From VXYL01 sp965208525 (GTDB taxonomy: Bacteria; Pseudomonadota; Gammaproteobacteria; Pseudomonadales; Azotimanducaceae), in the NCBI GenBank assembly GCA_965208525.1, contig OZ242340.1, positions 2,666,001-2,730,000 on the forward strand: a DNA stretch of 64,000 nt, in the 5' to 3' direction. Positions 43,998 to 52,712 of the stretch are shown here, one piece after another (the first letter of the stretch is position 1; the number at the start of each line of letters is the position of its first letter). The notes beneath the pieces were generated by a model, which did not search any database, was not told the DNA's origin, and saw only the letters and a program-made list of their open reading frames with translations. A program made the position numbers and the translations under genes.

Positions 43998-44998
43998 AGC
44001 CTGTGGCGGCGCGCCCTAGCGGGCGCGTTGGCAGTTGCTTCGCAACTGCTTGGTCTGCACGTCTCTCACGCGCATGGTTCCGTGCCTGGTTCGGCGCCAC
44101 GTGTGCCGGTGCCGGCCTTGGCGTCTTGGCTGCGGAACCCGACTTGCCGGGTTCGGCCGACCCACCTGACTTCGCACGCTTCCCAGGCGCCTGGATCGTC
44201 GCTTACTCGGCGCCAGACGCGGTGCGCGACTATGAGTTCATCACGGGTCCCGTGGACAAGATTCGCCGCGACGTGCGCATCGACAACAGTCTGCGTCTGT
44301 CTGGGACGCTCACGCGCGTCACGTGGAGGGCCCCGGACGGAACCCGCCTCACGGACGCGGTGGCGCATTATCGCGGCCTTGCGCTCGCGGCCGGAGGGCG
44401 GCTGGTGTTCGAGTGCAGCGGGCCGGACTGCGGACGCAGCACGGTGTGGGCCAACCATGTCTTTCGCGTGCCGGTGCTGGCGGCGCCGAATCGGACCCAG
44501 CACTTTCTGGCGATGGCGATTCCAGATGGCGATGGTGCGAGCCTGCTCGCGACAATCTACGTCGTGCAGCGTGGCAACCGCCGCGTCTATGCCCATGTGG
44601 ATACGTTCGCGCCAGATCCTGGCACGGTGGTGGAGTTCGACCGCAATCGCGACCTCGCGCAGGTGCTCGCCCGCCATGGCCATGCCGTGGTCGACGGCGT
44701 GACGCCCGGAAGGCTGGGGCGACTGCCGCCAGAGGCGTTGACTACGCTCACGTCCATCGCCTCATCGCTGGCGGCGTTCGCCGACCAGCCGCTTCACGTC
44801 GTCTGTCATCTTGGCGGCACGGAACCAATGGAGACGCTGCTGGCCCGATCGACAGCCTGTGCCGAGGAAGCGGCAGAGAAGCTGTCCGAGAGCGGCGTTT
44901 CGGCGCTGGCGTTTGGCGCCGGGCCGCTGCTGCCGCGCGAAGATGCGCCGCTCGAACGGGTCGAGCTGGTTGCTCCACAGCGCCTGCGGCGACGTTGA
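43994..44998 (+). CDS. DUF4892-like exported protein with repeat-derived N-terminus
   Basis: The best start is a TTG at 43994 inside the gpsA stop (TTGA), giving 334 residues. The first ~20 residues (MKPVAARPSGRVGSCFATAW) are encoded by an R2 palindrome; they run into a hydrophobic segment (FGATCAGAGLGVLAAEPD) that may act as a signal peptide. The mature part (WIVAYSAPDAVRDYEFITG, then VDKIRRDVRIDN) resembles DUF4892 envelope proteins, with a C-terminal OmpA-like flavour (LARHGHAVVDGVTPGRLGR). Function unknown. The stop overlaps prmB, again as TTGA. GTG 44003 is another start. Confidence 0.65.
   Translation: MKPVAARPSGRVGSCFATAWSARLSRAWFRAWFGATCAGAGLGVLAAEPDLPGSADPPDFARFPGAWIVAYSAPDAVRDYEFITGPVDKIRRDVRIDNSLRLSGTLTRVTWRAPDGTRLTDAVAHYRGLALAAGGRLVFECSGPDCGRSTVWANHVFRVPVLAAPNRTQHFLAMAIPDGDGASLLATIYVVQRGNRRVYAHVDTFAPDPGTVVEFDRNRDLAQVLARHGHAVVDGVTPGRLGRLPPEALTTLTSIASSLAAFADQPLHVVCHLGGTEPMETLLARSTACAEEAAEKLSESGVSALAFGAGPLLPREDAPLERVELVAPQRLRRR
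44007..44050. repeat. Palindromic repeat R2 at the DUF4892 gene start
   Basis: GCGCGCCCTAGCGGGCGCG then GGCAGTTGCTTCGCAACTGC, in inverse orientation relative to the 40.48 kb copy. It lies immediately after gpsA and within the 5' coding part of the next gene. Confidence 0.75.
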
Positions 44999-45975
44999 CC
45001 ACGGGCGAGCTGCGTCGCCGCTTTGCGGCGCGCTTGGCGAACGCAAGCGTCGCCTTCGGCCAAGGCACACACGACGCCCGGAGCGATGCGACTGCGTTGG
45101 TGGACGGCTATCTGCTCGGGCTCGGCATACCAAACGATGGAGCGCTGCCGCCGGGCGCCGAGCAAGAGCTTGAGCAACTGTTGGCACGGCGCATTGGCGA
45201 TCGGTTGCCGGCCGCGCATCTCACGGGCGTTGCATGGTTTGCCGGCGAGACTTGGCATGTGCCGCGGGACGTGATGATCCCTCGCTCTCCCATTGGCGCA
45301 GCCTTGAGAGGTGGGCTGTCGCCGTGGCTGCGCGATGAGCCTGAGGCAATCCTTGATCTCTGTTGCGGCTGCGGTTGCCTTGGCCTCGTGGCTGCAAACG
45401 CATTCGCCGGTGCGGAGGTGGACCTCGTGGACATCGACGCCTCGGCATTGGCCGCCGCAAGGCGAAATCTCGCCGCTCGTCCCCACCTCACCGAACGCAT
45501 CCGCATTGTGCAGGGCGACCTCTTCGCCAACCTTGGCGGGTGCCGCTACGACCTCGTGATCTGCAATCCGCCCTACGTCGCGAGTGCTGAGCTGGCGCGG
45601 GTGCCGCCCGAGTTTCGCCACGAGCCGCGTCTGGGCCTCGATGGCGGCGACGACGGCCTGACTGTGTGGCGCCGCATCCTCGCGGACCTCGCCGGTCACC
45701 TGCGACCAAACGCGGTCCTGCTCGGCGAAACCGGAGGCGCGTCCGACAGCTTCGATGCTGCCTTCCCGCACCTCGGCGCGATCTGGCTGGACTTGCCCCA
45801 CGCCGAGCAACAGGCAGACGGCACCTACGGCGTCTTCGTCGCAAACCTCGATGACTCGCTAGGAGGCTGCGCCGTACAGTCAGTTGCAGACTCCCAGCAA
45901 GGCGTCAGGGCGATCCGCAAGGTGGCGCGCAGTAGGGTTATTCCGTTGATAAACAATGCATTGAGTCCACACTGA
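44995..45975 (+). CDS. prmB: Ribosomal protein L3 glutamine methyltransferase PrmB
   Basis: The 326-residue SAM-dependent methyltransferase has motif I LDLCCGCGCLGL, the acidic DLVDIDASAL, and the catalytic NPPY at 191-194 in CNPPYVASAEL, followed by HEPRLGLDGGDDGL as in PrmB rather than PrmC. It would methylate L3 on a glutamine. A TTG start lies inside the preceding stop (TTGA). The family normally ends near GVFV; here ~44 more residues (from ANLDDSLGG to INNALSPH) are unrelated, probably from the insertion that follows. In many gammaproteobacteria aroC is the next gene; here it is 3.8 kb away. Confidence 0.88.
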   Translation: MTTGELRRRFAARLANASVAFGQGTHDARSDATALVDGYLLGLGIPNDGALPPGAEQELEQLLARRIGDRLPAAHLTGVAWFAGETWHVPRDVMIPRSPIGAALRGGLSPWLRDEPEAILDLCCGCGCLGLVAANAFAGAEVDLVDIDASALAAARRNLAARPHLTERIRIVQGDLFANLGGCRYDLVICNPPYVASAELARVPPEFRHEPRLGLDGGDDGLTVWRRILADLAGHLRPNAVLLGETGGASDSFDAAFPHLGAIWLDLPHAEQQADGTYGVFVANLDDSLGGCAVQSVADSQQGVRAIRKVARSRVIPLINNALSPH

Positions 45976-46099
45976 GCGTGTCGCTGACGCTCCCGGCGTC
46001 TCGCCGGAATGCGGCAGGCAGCACAAGGTTTTGTGGGGCATGTTGGATTCCCGTTCGACGTGGGCGTAGACTTCGGCAACCGTTCGCCGGAGTCCGACC

Positions 46100-47251
46100 A
46101 TGCCCCGACTGTGCCGCAACGCCCTCTCCGCCGCAAGGGTCCGAACCGCGCCCCCCGGCAGCCACACCGACGGCAACGGGCTCATGCTGCGCGTCCGCAA
46201 GAGCGGATCGAGGCAGTGGATCCAGCGCATCACCATCCACGGAAGGCGCGTCGACCTCGGACTCGGCGGCGCGGAGCTCGTGAGCCTCGCCGACGCCCGG
46301 CGGACGGCGGCGGAGAACCGGGCCATCGCCCGCACCGGCGGGGACCCTCGGCGCAGCCGGGTGCCGACCTTCGCGGCGGCGGAGGCGGCCTGCTTCGAGC
46401 AGAGGCGGGAGTGCTGGCGCACCGAGAGTCCGGCGAAGACCTGGCGCATCGCGATGGACCGGCACGTGCTGCCGCGGCTCGGCGGGGTTCCGGTGGACCG
46501 GGTGGGCAGCGCGGCGGTGCACGAGGTGCTGCGGCCACTGGCGGTGTCCGGGAGGCACGCGACGGTGAAGGCGGCGGGGTCGGCGATCACGGCGGTGCTG
46601 GAGTGGGCGCGGATCGAGGAGTTCCGGGCGGAGGGCTCGCCGGTGGAGACGGTGCGGCGTGCGCTGCCGCGGCGGGAGTCGGGGCCCAGGCACCACGCGG
46701 CGCTGCACTGGTCGGAGGTGGGCGCGGCGCTGGACCGGATCGACGCGACGCGGTGCGCGGCGTCGACGAAGCGGGCGGTCCGGTTCACGGCGCTGACGGC
46801 GGCGCGGCAGGTGGAGGTTCGGCGGGCGACGTGGGACCAGCTGGACCTGGACGCGGCGGTGTGGGTGCGGCCGGCGGAGTCGATGAAGGCGGGGCGCGCG
46901 CACCGGGTTCCGCTGTCGCGGCAGGCGCTGGCGGTGCTGGCGGAGGCGCGCGAGGGCGCCCGGGGCGGGGGGCTGGTGTTCCCCGGCTCGCGTCCGGGTT
47001 CGATGCTGGGGGACCGGGTGATGACGCAGGCGCTGCGGAACGCGGGGATCGCGGCGACGGGTCACGGGTTCCGCTCGAGCTTCAAGGACTGGGCGCGGGG
47101 TCACGAGGTGGACGAGCTGCTGTCGGAGTTCGCGCTGGCGCACGTGGAGGGCTCGGCGACGGTGGCGGCGTACGCGCGCGACGACCTGCTGGAGCGGCGG
47201 CGGCCCATGATGCAGCGCTGGGCGGACGCGGTCGCTGTCAATGGCAACTGA
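46100..47251 (+). CDS. Tyrosine recombinase/integrase 2
   Basis: The 383-residue integrase has the same plan as the one at 28.4 kb: a DUF4102-like arm domain (GSHTDGNGLMLRVRKSGSRQ), a core-binding domain and a catalytic domain with the first arginine in LTAARQVEVRRATW, H-x-x-R in GHGFRSSFKDW and the tyrosine in ATVAAYARDDLLERRR. It sits 124 bases after the prmB stop and points into the inserted segment. A longer overlapping open frame on the same strand is a by-product of high G+C. Confidence 0.9.
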   Translation: MPRLCRNALSAARVRTAPPGSHTDGNGLMLRVRKSGSRQWIQRITIHGRRVDLGLGGAELVSLADARRTAAENRAIARTGGDPRRSRVPTFAAAEAACFEQRRECWRTESPAKTWRIAMDRHVLPRLGGVPVDRVGSAAVHEVLRPLAVSGRHATVKAAGSAITAVLEWARIEEFRAEGSPVETVRRALPRRESGPRHHAALHWSEVGAALDRIDATRCAASTKRAVRFTALTAARQVEVRRATWDQLDLDAAVWVRPAESMKAGRAHRVPLSRQALAVLAEAREGARGGGLVFPGSRPGSMLGDRVMTQALRNAGIAATGHGFRSSFKDWARGHEVDELLSEFALAHVEGSATVAAYARDDLLERRRPMMQRWADAVAVNGN

Positions 47252-48030
47252 AAACTGCGCGCTTTCGGGGACGTCGTCCGAGCGGTCTTGACCTTCGGAC
47301 GGTCGGCACGGCGCTGGCGCGCCCTGCCCGAACGTGTCCCGGCGAACGTTGGCGAACGGGGCGCCGGTCCGTCGAGGACGGCGGCATGGCCAGCGGCGCG
47401 ACCCGGCGAGTCGGGTCCCAATGGGGCACCGTGCTACGCTTCCGAGCGGCCCCCGCCCGATGTCTCAGGCCTCCCGGCTTCCGTGTTTTGAGGCCCGGAC
47501 AGCCGAAGGGGCCGAGGGCGGGGGCACCGCCCCTGGTCGGGGCTTCCGCCGGCGCACCCGCAGCCGCAGGAAGGTCGCAATCCCCGGCTGGGGGCACCTC
47601 TGCATCCGCTACCATGCGCGCGCCGGCCCGGTCGGGGAAGGCGGCCTTTCATTTCAGTCGATGGTGTGGCCGGCCGCCCGTCGCGTCCCTTTGGGGGCTT
47701 GCGGCGCCCCGCGCCGGGCCTGCTTCCCCTGGTTGCGGCAAGGAGTGCATCGTGGGCCGGCGAACGTTGCCGAACGGGCGTCGGCGGGGCGGGGTTCGTC
47801 GATCCCCTGCGGCGTTGCGGCTTCCCGAGCGGAGCGGGACGGCGTGGCCGGGAGGGGCCACGGCGGGCCGCGGGACCGGGCAGGATGCGGCGCGGCGTGT
47901 GTGCCGCGCCGCGACCGTACCCGGCGCGGGGCGGTGGCATCCACCGGCCTGCGCCATGCGGCGATGCGGCGCTGGCGCGTGGGGCGCGATCTCGGCGAGA
48001 CGCCGTGCGACGCCGGAGGCTCGACGCCCT
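47252..48030. other. GC-rich region without a confident gene
   Basis: All frames are nearly free of stops because of very high G+C, and none shows recognisable protein features. A ~21-base unit, GGCGAACGTTGSCGAACGGG, occurs at 47341 and again at 47759. No RNA gene or terminal inverted repeat was identified. It is probably part of the element integrated after prmB. Confidence 0.4.
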
Positions 48031-48730
48031 TCCCTCCGTCACTACCGGACGGCAGCCGGGGCGGATGCCTGCCGCGCGCGGCGGCCGGTAGTGACGGAGG
48101 GAAAACGCGGCATTCGGGCCAGTGGCGGCCAGCGATTCGGTAAGAAAAAAGCTGATGATGGCGTGGTGAAGCGCCGCTATGATGCGTCCCATCACCCTGT
48201 CGCCCTTTGGCGACGTGGCTGGGCAGAGGCCCGGCGTGATGGCGTCACCGGAATTGAGGTGACGACCCAGTGCCTAGCTGCAACTGCTGCAGCGCAGGCG
48301 GTCGACGCATCGCAAGGCACGGCTCGCCACATCCGCAGTAGCGCGCGGATGGGGGCGATGCCACCGAGACCTGGGGACTGCCGTGGAAGCGCGGAGTCGA
48401 TCGCGCTGCCGGAGAGTTTGTCCGGCGTTTGGCGGGAACCCAGGTCACGGCGCGAGGCTTCGCGCGGACGGGGAGCGATCCCTGTCGTTGCAGCCGAAAG
48501 GGCGCAGCGTGCGGAGTCTCGGGTGCCGAAAAGGCTGGCGGGCCTGATGTCGCAAGACACGCCGCGGCTGCCGCAGGAGACGGCAAGGGAAGACGCGTCG
48601 ACGGACAGTTCCGCACTTCGGTGCGGGGTCTGCATGCCCTGGCGGGCAGCGGGCCGTCCATCAGAACTAAGCGAAACGACCCGCTCCCGGCCGCGCCCTG
48701 CGGCCGCGGGGTGCGGCCAGAGGCGGCAAT
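48031..48730 (-). repeat. ~650-bp inverted repeat element, copy B, with 18-bp-arm hairpin
   Basis: This is the second copy of the element at 31885-32520, in opposite orientation. The hairpin here is perfect: TCCCTCCGTCACTACCGG (48031-48048) and CCGGTAGTGACGGAGGGA (48085-48102) around a 36-base loop. Conserved blocks follow: AAGAAAAAAGCTGATGATGG, GCGGTCGACGCATCGCAAGG, and the 141-base block at 48535-48675. Reading frames through it are open only because of base composition. Each copy lies in an island with a tyrosine recombinase, so the element may travel with them. Confidence 0.72.
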
Positions 48731-49656
48731 GCCGCACCCATCCCGATCCCCGACGACGAACGGCGCGGCGCCTCGGCGGCCACTGGCGTGTGCCGGCTGC
48801 GGCGCACCTCGCCCGGAGCGCCTGTCGCGTGCACGAGCGCGGCCTGCTTCGGCTCGTTGCCCGCAAGCGCGCGAAGAACGCCACGCTCGTGCGCGTTCTG
48901 CGTGGCGGGATGGCCGAAGGACGCGCTCCTGGCGCGGTTTTCCGGCAGTGGGCGGACTGCCGCCCCTGCGCCACGGCCCCGAAGAGTCGGATCCGCTCGC
49001 CGCGGGGGCAGGGAAGGTGGCCGGGGGAGCGGTCGGCGGGGTGGCGGAGTTCCCGGCGGAAGCACTGCAGAGCGGAGGCGGCCACCTTCCCTGCGGACAG
49101 CGTTGGGTCGCGCCGGATCGCGTCAAGGGAGGCTTCGCCGGCGAGGACGCCGCCCTTGACACGCTGCGGCGCTCCGAACGTGACCCAGCGTCGCCCTGGC
49201 CCGCGACCTGCCCGGTCCGGACGCGCACGGGCGTTGTCTGGTTCGACTCCTCGCCCGCGCGATCCGAAAGGAGGCGTCCCTCGTTGCCTGCGTCGCGGCG
49301 GAATCGGCGACGAACGGGCGCGAATCCTCGAAGGCGGCGCTCCGGACCGCCACGGCGGCCTCGATCGATGCGATGATGTTCGGCGACGAACGGGCGGACC
49401 GGGGTCGTCGAACCGTGGGCCGATGCCCGGGGTGCTGGGTGCTGGGGCCCGAATCGAGAGGTCAGGTCGTGTCGCGCGACGGCGTGGGGAAGCCTGGGGT
49501 CGCGCCCGGGAAGGTGTCGTTTGGTGGGGCAGGCTTTCTGCGAGGACGTGAAAAATGTCGATATTGCGGTGGGTTGCGTGCACTTTGAATGGCTCCGCCG
49601 TAGAAAACGGCGCTGGCTCCTAGCCGTAGCTGCGAGCGTATGCGAACCCGTAGGCC
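48731..49656. other. GC-rich region without a confident gene
   Basis: Open frames exist on both strands, but none has a recognisable domain, a clear start or consistent codon character. The last 100 bases before the R2 repeat are less GC-rich and may include the right junction of the insertion. Confidence 0.35.
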
Positions 49657-49699
49657 AGCAGTTGCGAAGCAACTGCCGACGCGCTCGTAGAGCACGCTA
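49657..49699. repeat. Palindromic repeat R2
   Basis: CAGTTGCGAAGCAACTG then CGACGCGCTCGTAGAGCACGC, between the integrated element and aroC. As R2 belongs to the host genome, it marks the latest point at which the insertion ends. Confidence 0.7.
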
Positions 49700-49787
49700 G
49701 CCGAAGAGTGAGCGCAGGCGAGCTGCCCACCCGCCGTCGGACAGTAGAAGTGCAGAGACGCAGGACCGGAACCGGTAAGCTTTGCAG

Positions 49788-50864
49788 ATGGCTGGCAACA
49801 CGTTCGGACAGGCGTTCTCCGTCACCACCTTTGGCGAGAGCCACGGGCCGGCGCTTGGTGCGGTGGTTGATGGCTGTCCGCCTGGGCTCGCGCTTTGCGA
49901 GGCCGATCTGCAACGCGACTTGGATCGCCGCCGTCCCGGACAGTCGCGCTATACCACGCAGCGGCGGGAACCGGATCAGGTGCGCATCCTCTCTGGCGTC
50001 TTCGAGGGCGTCACTACAGGCACCGCGATTGGTCTTGCCATCGACAACGTGGACCAGCGTTCGCGGGACTACGGCGCCATCGCCGAGCAATTCCGTCCCG
50101 GCCACGCCGACTACACCTATCGCACCAAGTTTGGCCGCCGCGACTATCGCGGCGGTGGCCGTGCATCCGCACGGGAAACGGCGATGCGTGTCGCCGCCGG
50201 CGCCATAGCCCGCAAGTACCTTGCGGAACGGGCCGGAGTCACGGTGCGGGGCCATCTGTCGCAGATCGGCCGACTGCGGCTTGAGCCGGTGGACATGGAC
50301 GCCGTGGATTCCAACCCCTTCTTCTGCCCCGACCCCGATGCCATAGACGCCATCGCCGGCATGATTGAGGCGCTGCGCCGAGACGGCGACTCGGTGGGAG
50401 CTCAAGTGACCGTGCGGGCGACCAACGTGCCGGTGGGACTAGGCGAGCCGGTGTTCGGCAAGCTCGATGCAGCACTCGCCGGGGCGCTGATGGGCATCAA
50501 CGCTGCCAAGGGGGTGGAGATCGGTGCCGGCTTCGCCGCCGTGGAACAGCGCGGCAGCGAGCACCGGGACGAACGCGACCGAACGGGCTTCCGCAGCAAC
50601 CACGCGGGCGGCGTGCTCGGTGGCATCTCGTCGGGCCAGGACATCGTCGCCCGCGTCGCCTTCAAGCCCACGTCGAGCATCACCAAGCCGGGTCGAAGCC
50701 TCGACATTCACGGCAACGAGGTGGAGGTGGTGACCACGGGTCGTCACGACCCCTGTGTCGGCATCCGCGCCACCCCCATCGTCGAGGCCATGACGGCACT
50801 CGTCCTGATGGACCACCTGCTCCGAGATCGCGGCCAAAACCAGGACGTTGCGCGCGACGGCTAA
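49788..50864 (+). CDS. aroC: Chorismate synthase
   Basis: The 358-residue FMN-dependent enzyme converts EPSP to chorismate, the last shared step of aromatic amino acid synthesis. Three signatures are present: FGESHGPALGAVVDG (from residue 15), GRASARETAMRVAAGAIA, and the C-terminal RHDPCVGIRATPIVEAM. ATG 49788 gives MAGNTFGQ; an upstream TTG would add two residues. Typically follows prmB, from which it is separated here by an inserted element. Confidence 0.96.
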   Translation: MAGNTFGQAFSVTTFGESHGPALGAVVDGCPPGLALCEADLQRDLDRRRPGQSRYTTQRREPDQVRILSGVFEGVTTGTAIGLAIDNVDQRSRDYGAIAEQFRPGHADYTYRTKFGRRDYRGGGRASARETAMRVAAGAIARKYLAERAGVTVRGHLSQIGRLRLEPVDMDAVDSNPFFCPDPDAIDAIAGMIEALRRDGDSVGAQVTVRATNVPVGLGEPVFGKLDAALAGALMGINAAKGVEIGAGFAAVEQRGSEHRDERDRTGFRSNHAGGVLGGISSGQDIVARVAFKPTSSITKPGRSLDIHGNEVEVVTTGRHDPCVGIRATPIVEAMTALVLMDHLLRDRGQNQDVARDG

Positions 50865-50912
50865 GCGGCAGCACCGCGGCCTTTGCCTCTTCCCGCCTTG
50901 CCGAGGGACCGT

Positions 50913-52688
50913 TTGAACATCCGCAACATCGCCATCGTCGCGCACGTCGATCATGGCAAGACGACGCTCGTGGATCGCTTGCTGCAGCAGACCGACGCCG
51001 ATCGTCGCCTCGTGGGCCTAGAACGCGCGCTCGACCAAGGCGAACTCGAACGCGAGCGCGGCATCACCATCCTGGCCAAGACCACCGCCATCGAGTACCA
51101 GGGCTGCCGCATCAACATCGTCGACACGCCGGGGCATGCCGACTTCGGCGGCGAGGTGGAGCGCATCCTGTCGATGGTGGATTCGGTGCTGCTGCTGGTC
51201 GATGCGGTGGAGGGGCCGATGCCCCAGACCCGGTTCGTCACCGCCAAGGCGTTTGCCGCTGGCCTCAAGCCCATCCTCGTCGTCAACAAGGTTGATCGCG
51301 ACGGCGCCCAACCTCATGCCGCAGTGGACAAGGTCTTTGATCTGTTCGACGCCCTCGGCGCCAGCGAAGAGCAGCTCGACTTCCCGGTGATGTTCGCATC
51401 GGCGCTGCAGGGTGTCGCCGGCCCCGACCCCGAGCAGCTCGAACCGGGCATGGCACCGCTGCTTGATTTGATCGTCGGGCGAGTGCCGCCGCCGACCGTG
51501 GATGGTGACGGACCGTTTCGGATGCAGGTGAGCACCCTCGACTACTCGAGCTACGTCGGCGTCATCGCCATCGGCCGCGTGTCCCGTGGCCGCGTGAAGC
51601 CCCGCGATCCGGTGAATGTCGTGAATGCCGAGGGAAACGTGCGACGGGCGCGGGTGCTTGAGGTGCAGGCAAGCCAGGGGCTCGCTCGGGTGGATCTTCC
51701 CACCGCTGTGGCCGGAGACATCGTCGCCTTGAGCGGCATCGATGACATCGAGGTCTCTGACACCATCTGCGCCGCAGACTCGGTGGACCCGCTGCCGCGC
51801 CTGGCCGTGGACGAGCCGACCCTGACGATGACCTTCGTCGTCAATTCCGGTCCCTTCGCCGGCAAGGAAGGGCGGTTTCTTACGGCCCGTCACCTGCGCG
51901 AGCGATTGTTTCGGGAAGCGACACACAACGTCGCGCTGCGTGTGGCCGATACAGACCAGCCGGATCGATTCCAGGTCTCGGGGCGCGGCGAACTGCATCT
52001 GTCGGTGCTGATCGAGACGATGCGACGGGAGGGCTACGAGATGGCGGTGACGCAGCCGTCCGTCATCACTCGCGAGGAGGAAGGTCGCACGCTCGAACCC
52101 TGGGAGGTAGTGGCCTTCGACATCGACCTCAGCCATCAGGGCGCACTCATGGAGACCTTGGGGGAGCGGCGCGGCGAGCTGCTCGACATGGAAGCTGCTG
52201 GCGCTGGACGCGTGCGCCTGCGCTACCGCGTCGCCAGCCGCGCCTTGCTCGGCCTGCGGTCGGAGTTCGCCTCCTTCACCTCCGGCAGCGGCGCGATGAC
52301 CTTCGCTCCGGACGGCTACCGCCCCAAGGCCATTGGCGTGCGCGGCGGTCGCAACACAGGCGTCCTCGTCTCCAATGCCACCGGCAAGGCCGTCGCGTAT
52401 GCCCTGTTCAATCTGCAACGCCGAGGCGAACTCTTCATCGGCCCTGGCGACGCGGTCTATGCCGGCATGGTCGTCGGCGCCCACTCCCGCAGCAACGACC
52501 TCGTGGTCAATCCGCTGAAGGAAAAGAAGCTCACCAACATCCGCGCCGCCGCCAACGACGAGAACATCCTCCTGACGCCGCCGGCGCGGATGTCCCTCGA
52601 ACAGGCTCTCAACTACATCGCCCGTGACGAACTCGTGGAGGTAACCCCGGCAGCCATCCGCATCCGCAAGGCAGATGCGGCGCGCTGA
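50913..52688 (+). CDS. typA: Translational GTPase TypA/BipA
   Basis: The 591-residue ribosome-associated GTPase has G1 AHVDHGKTTL, G2 RGITI, G3 DTPGHADFGGEVERIL and G4 NKVD, then the BipA-specific C-terminal domain (YRPKAIGVRGGRNTGVLVSN and KLTNIRAAANDENILLTPP). It assists 50S assembly, especially in cold or stress. The TTG at 50913 with GAGGGA upstream gives the canonical MNIRNIAI start; the frame extends to a TTG at 50883. Confidence 0.95.
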   Translation: MNIRNIAIVAHVDHGKTTLVDRLLQQTDADRRLVGLERALDQGELERERGITILAKTTAIEYQGCRINIVDTPGHADFGGEVERILSMVDSVLLLVDAVEGPMPQTRFVTAKAFAAGLKPILVVNKVDRDGAQPHAAVDKVFDLFDALGASEEQLDFPVMFASALQGVAGPDPEQLEPGMAPLLDLIVGRVPPPTVDGDGPFRMQVSTLDYSSYVGVIAIGRVSRGRVKPRDPVNVVNAEGNVRRARVLEVQASQGLARVDLPTAVAGDIVALSGIDDIEVSDTICAADSVDPLPRLAVDEPTLTMTFVVNSGPFAGKEGRFLTARHLRERLFREATHNVALRVADTDQPDRFQVSGRGELHLSVLIETMRREGYEMAVTQPSVITREEEGRTLEPWEVVAFDIDLSHQGALMETLGERRGELLDMEAAGAGRVRLRYRVASRALLGLRSEFASFTSGSGAMTFAPDGYRPKAIGVRGGRNTGVLVSNATGKAVAYALFNLQRRGELFIGPGDAVYAGMVVGAHSRSNDLVVNPLKEKKLTNIRAAANDENILLTPPARMSLEQALNYIARDELVEVTPAAIRIRKADAAR

Positions 52689-52712
52689 CTTTCGGTTGAG
52701 GTGGCGGGGTTT

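Noticed and set aside
46009..49551. Open frame of 1180 codons on the plus strand
   Set aside because: It overlaps the convincing integrase in another frame, crosses the repeat element and hairpin, and is open only because stop codons are rare at this G+C. No domain was recognised along it.
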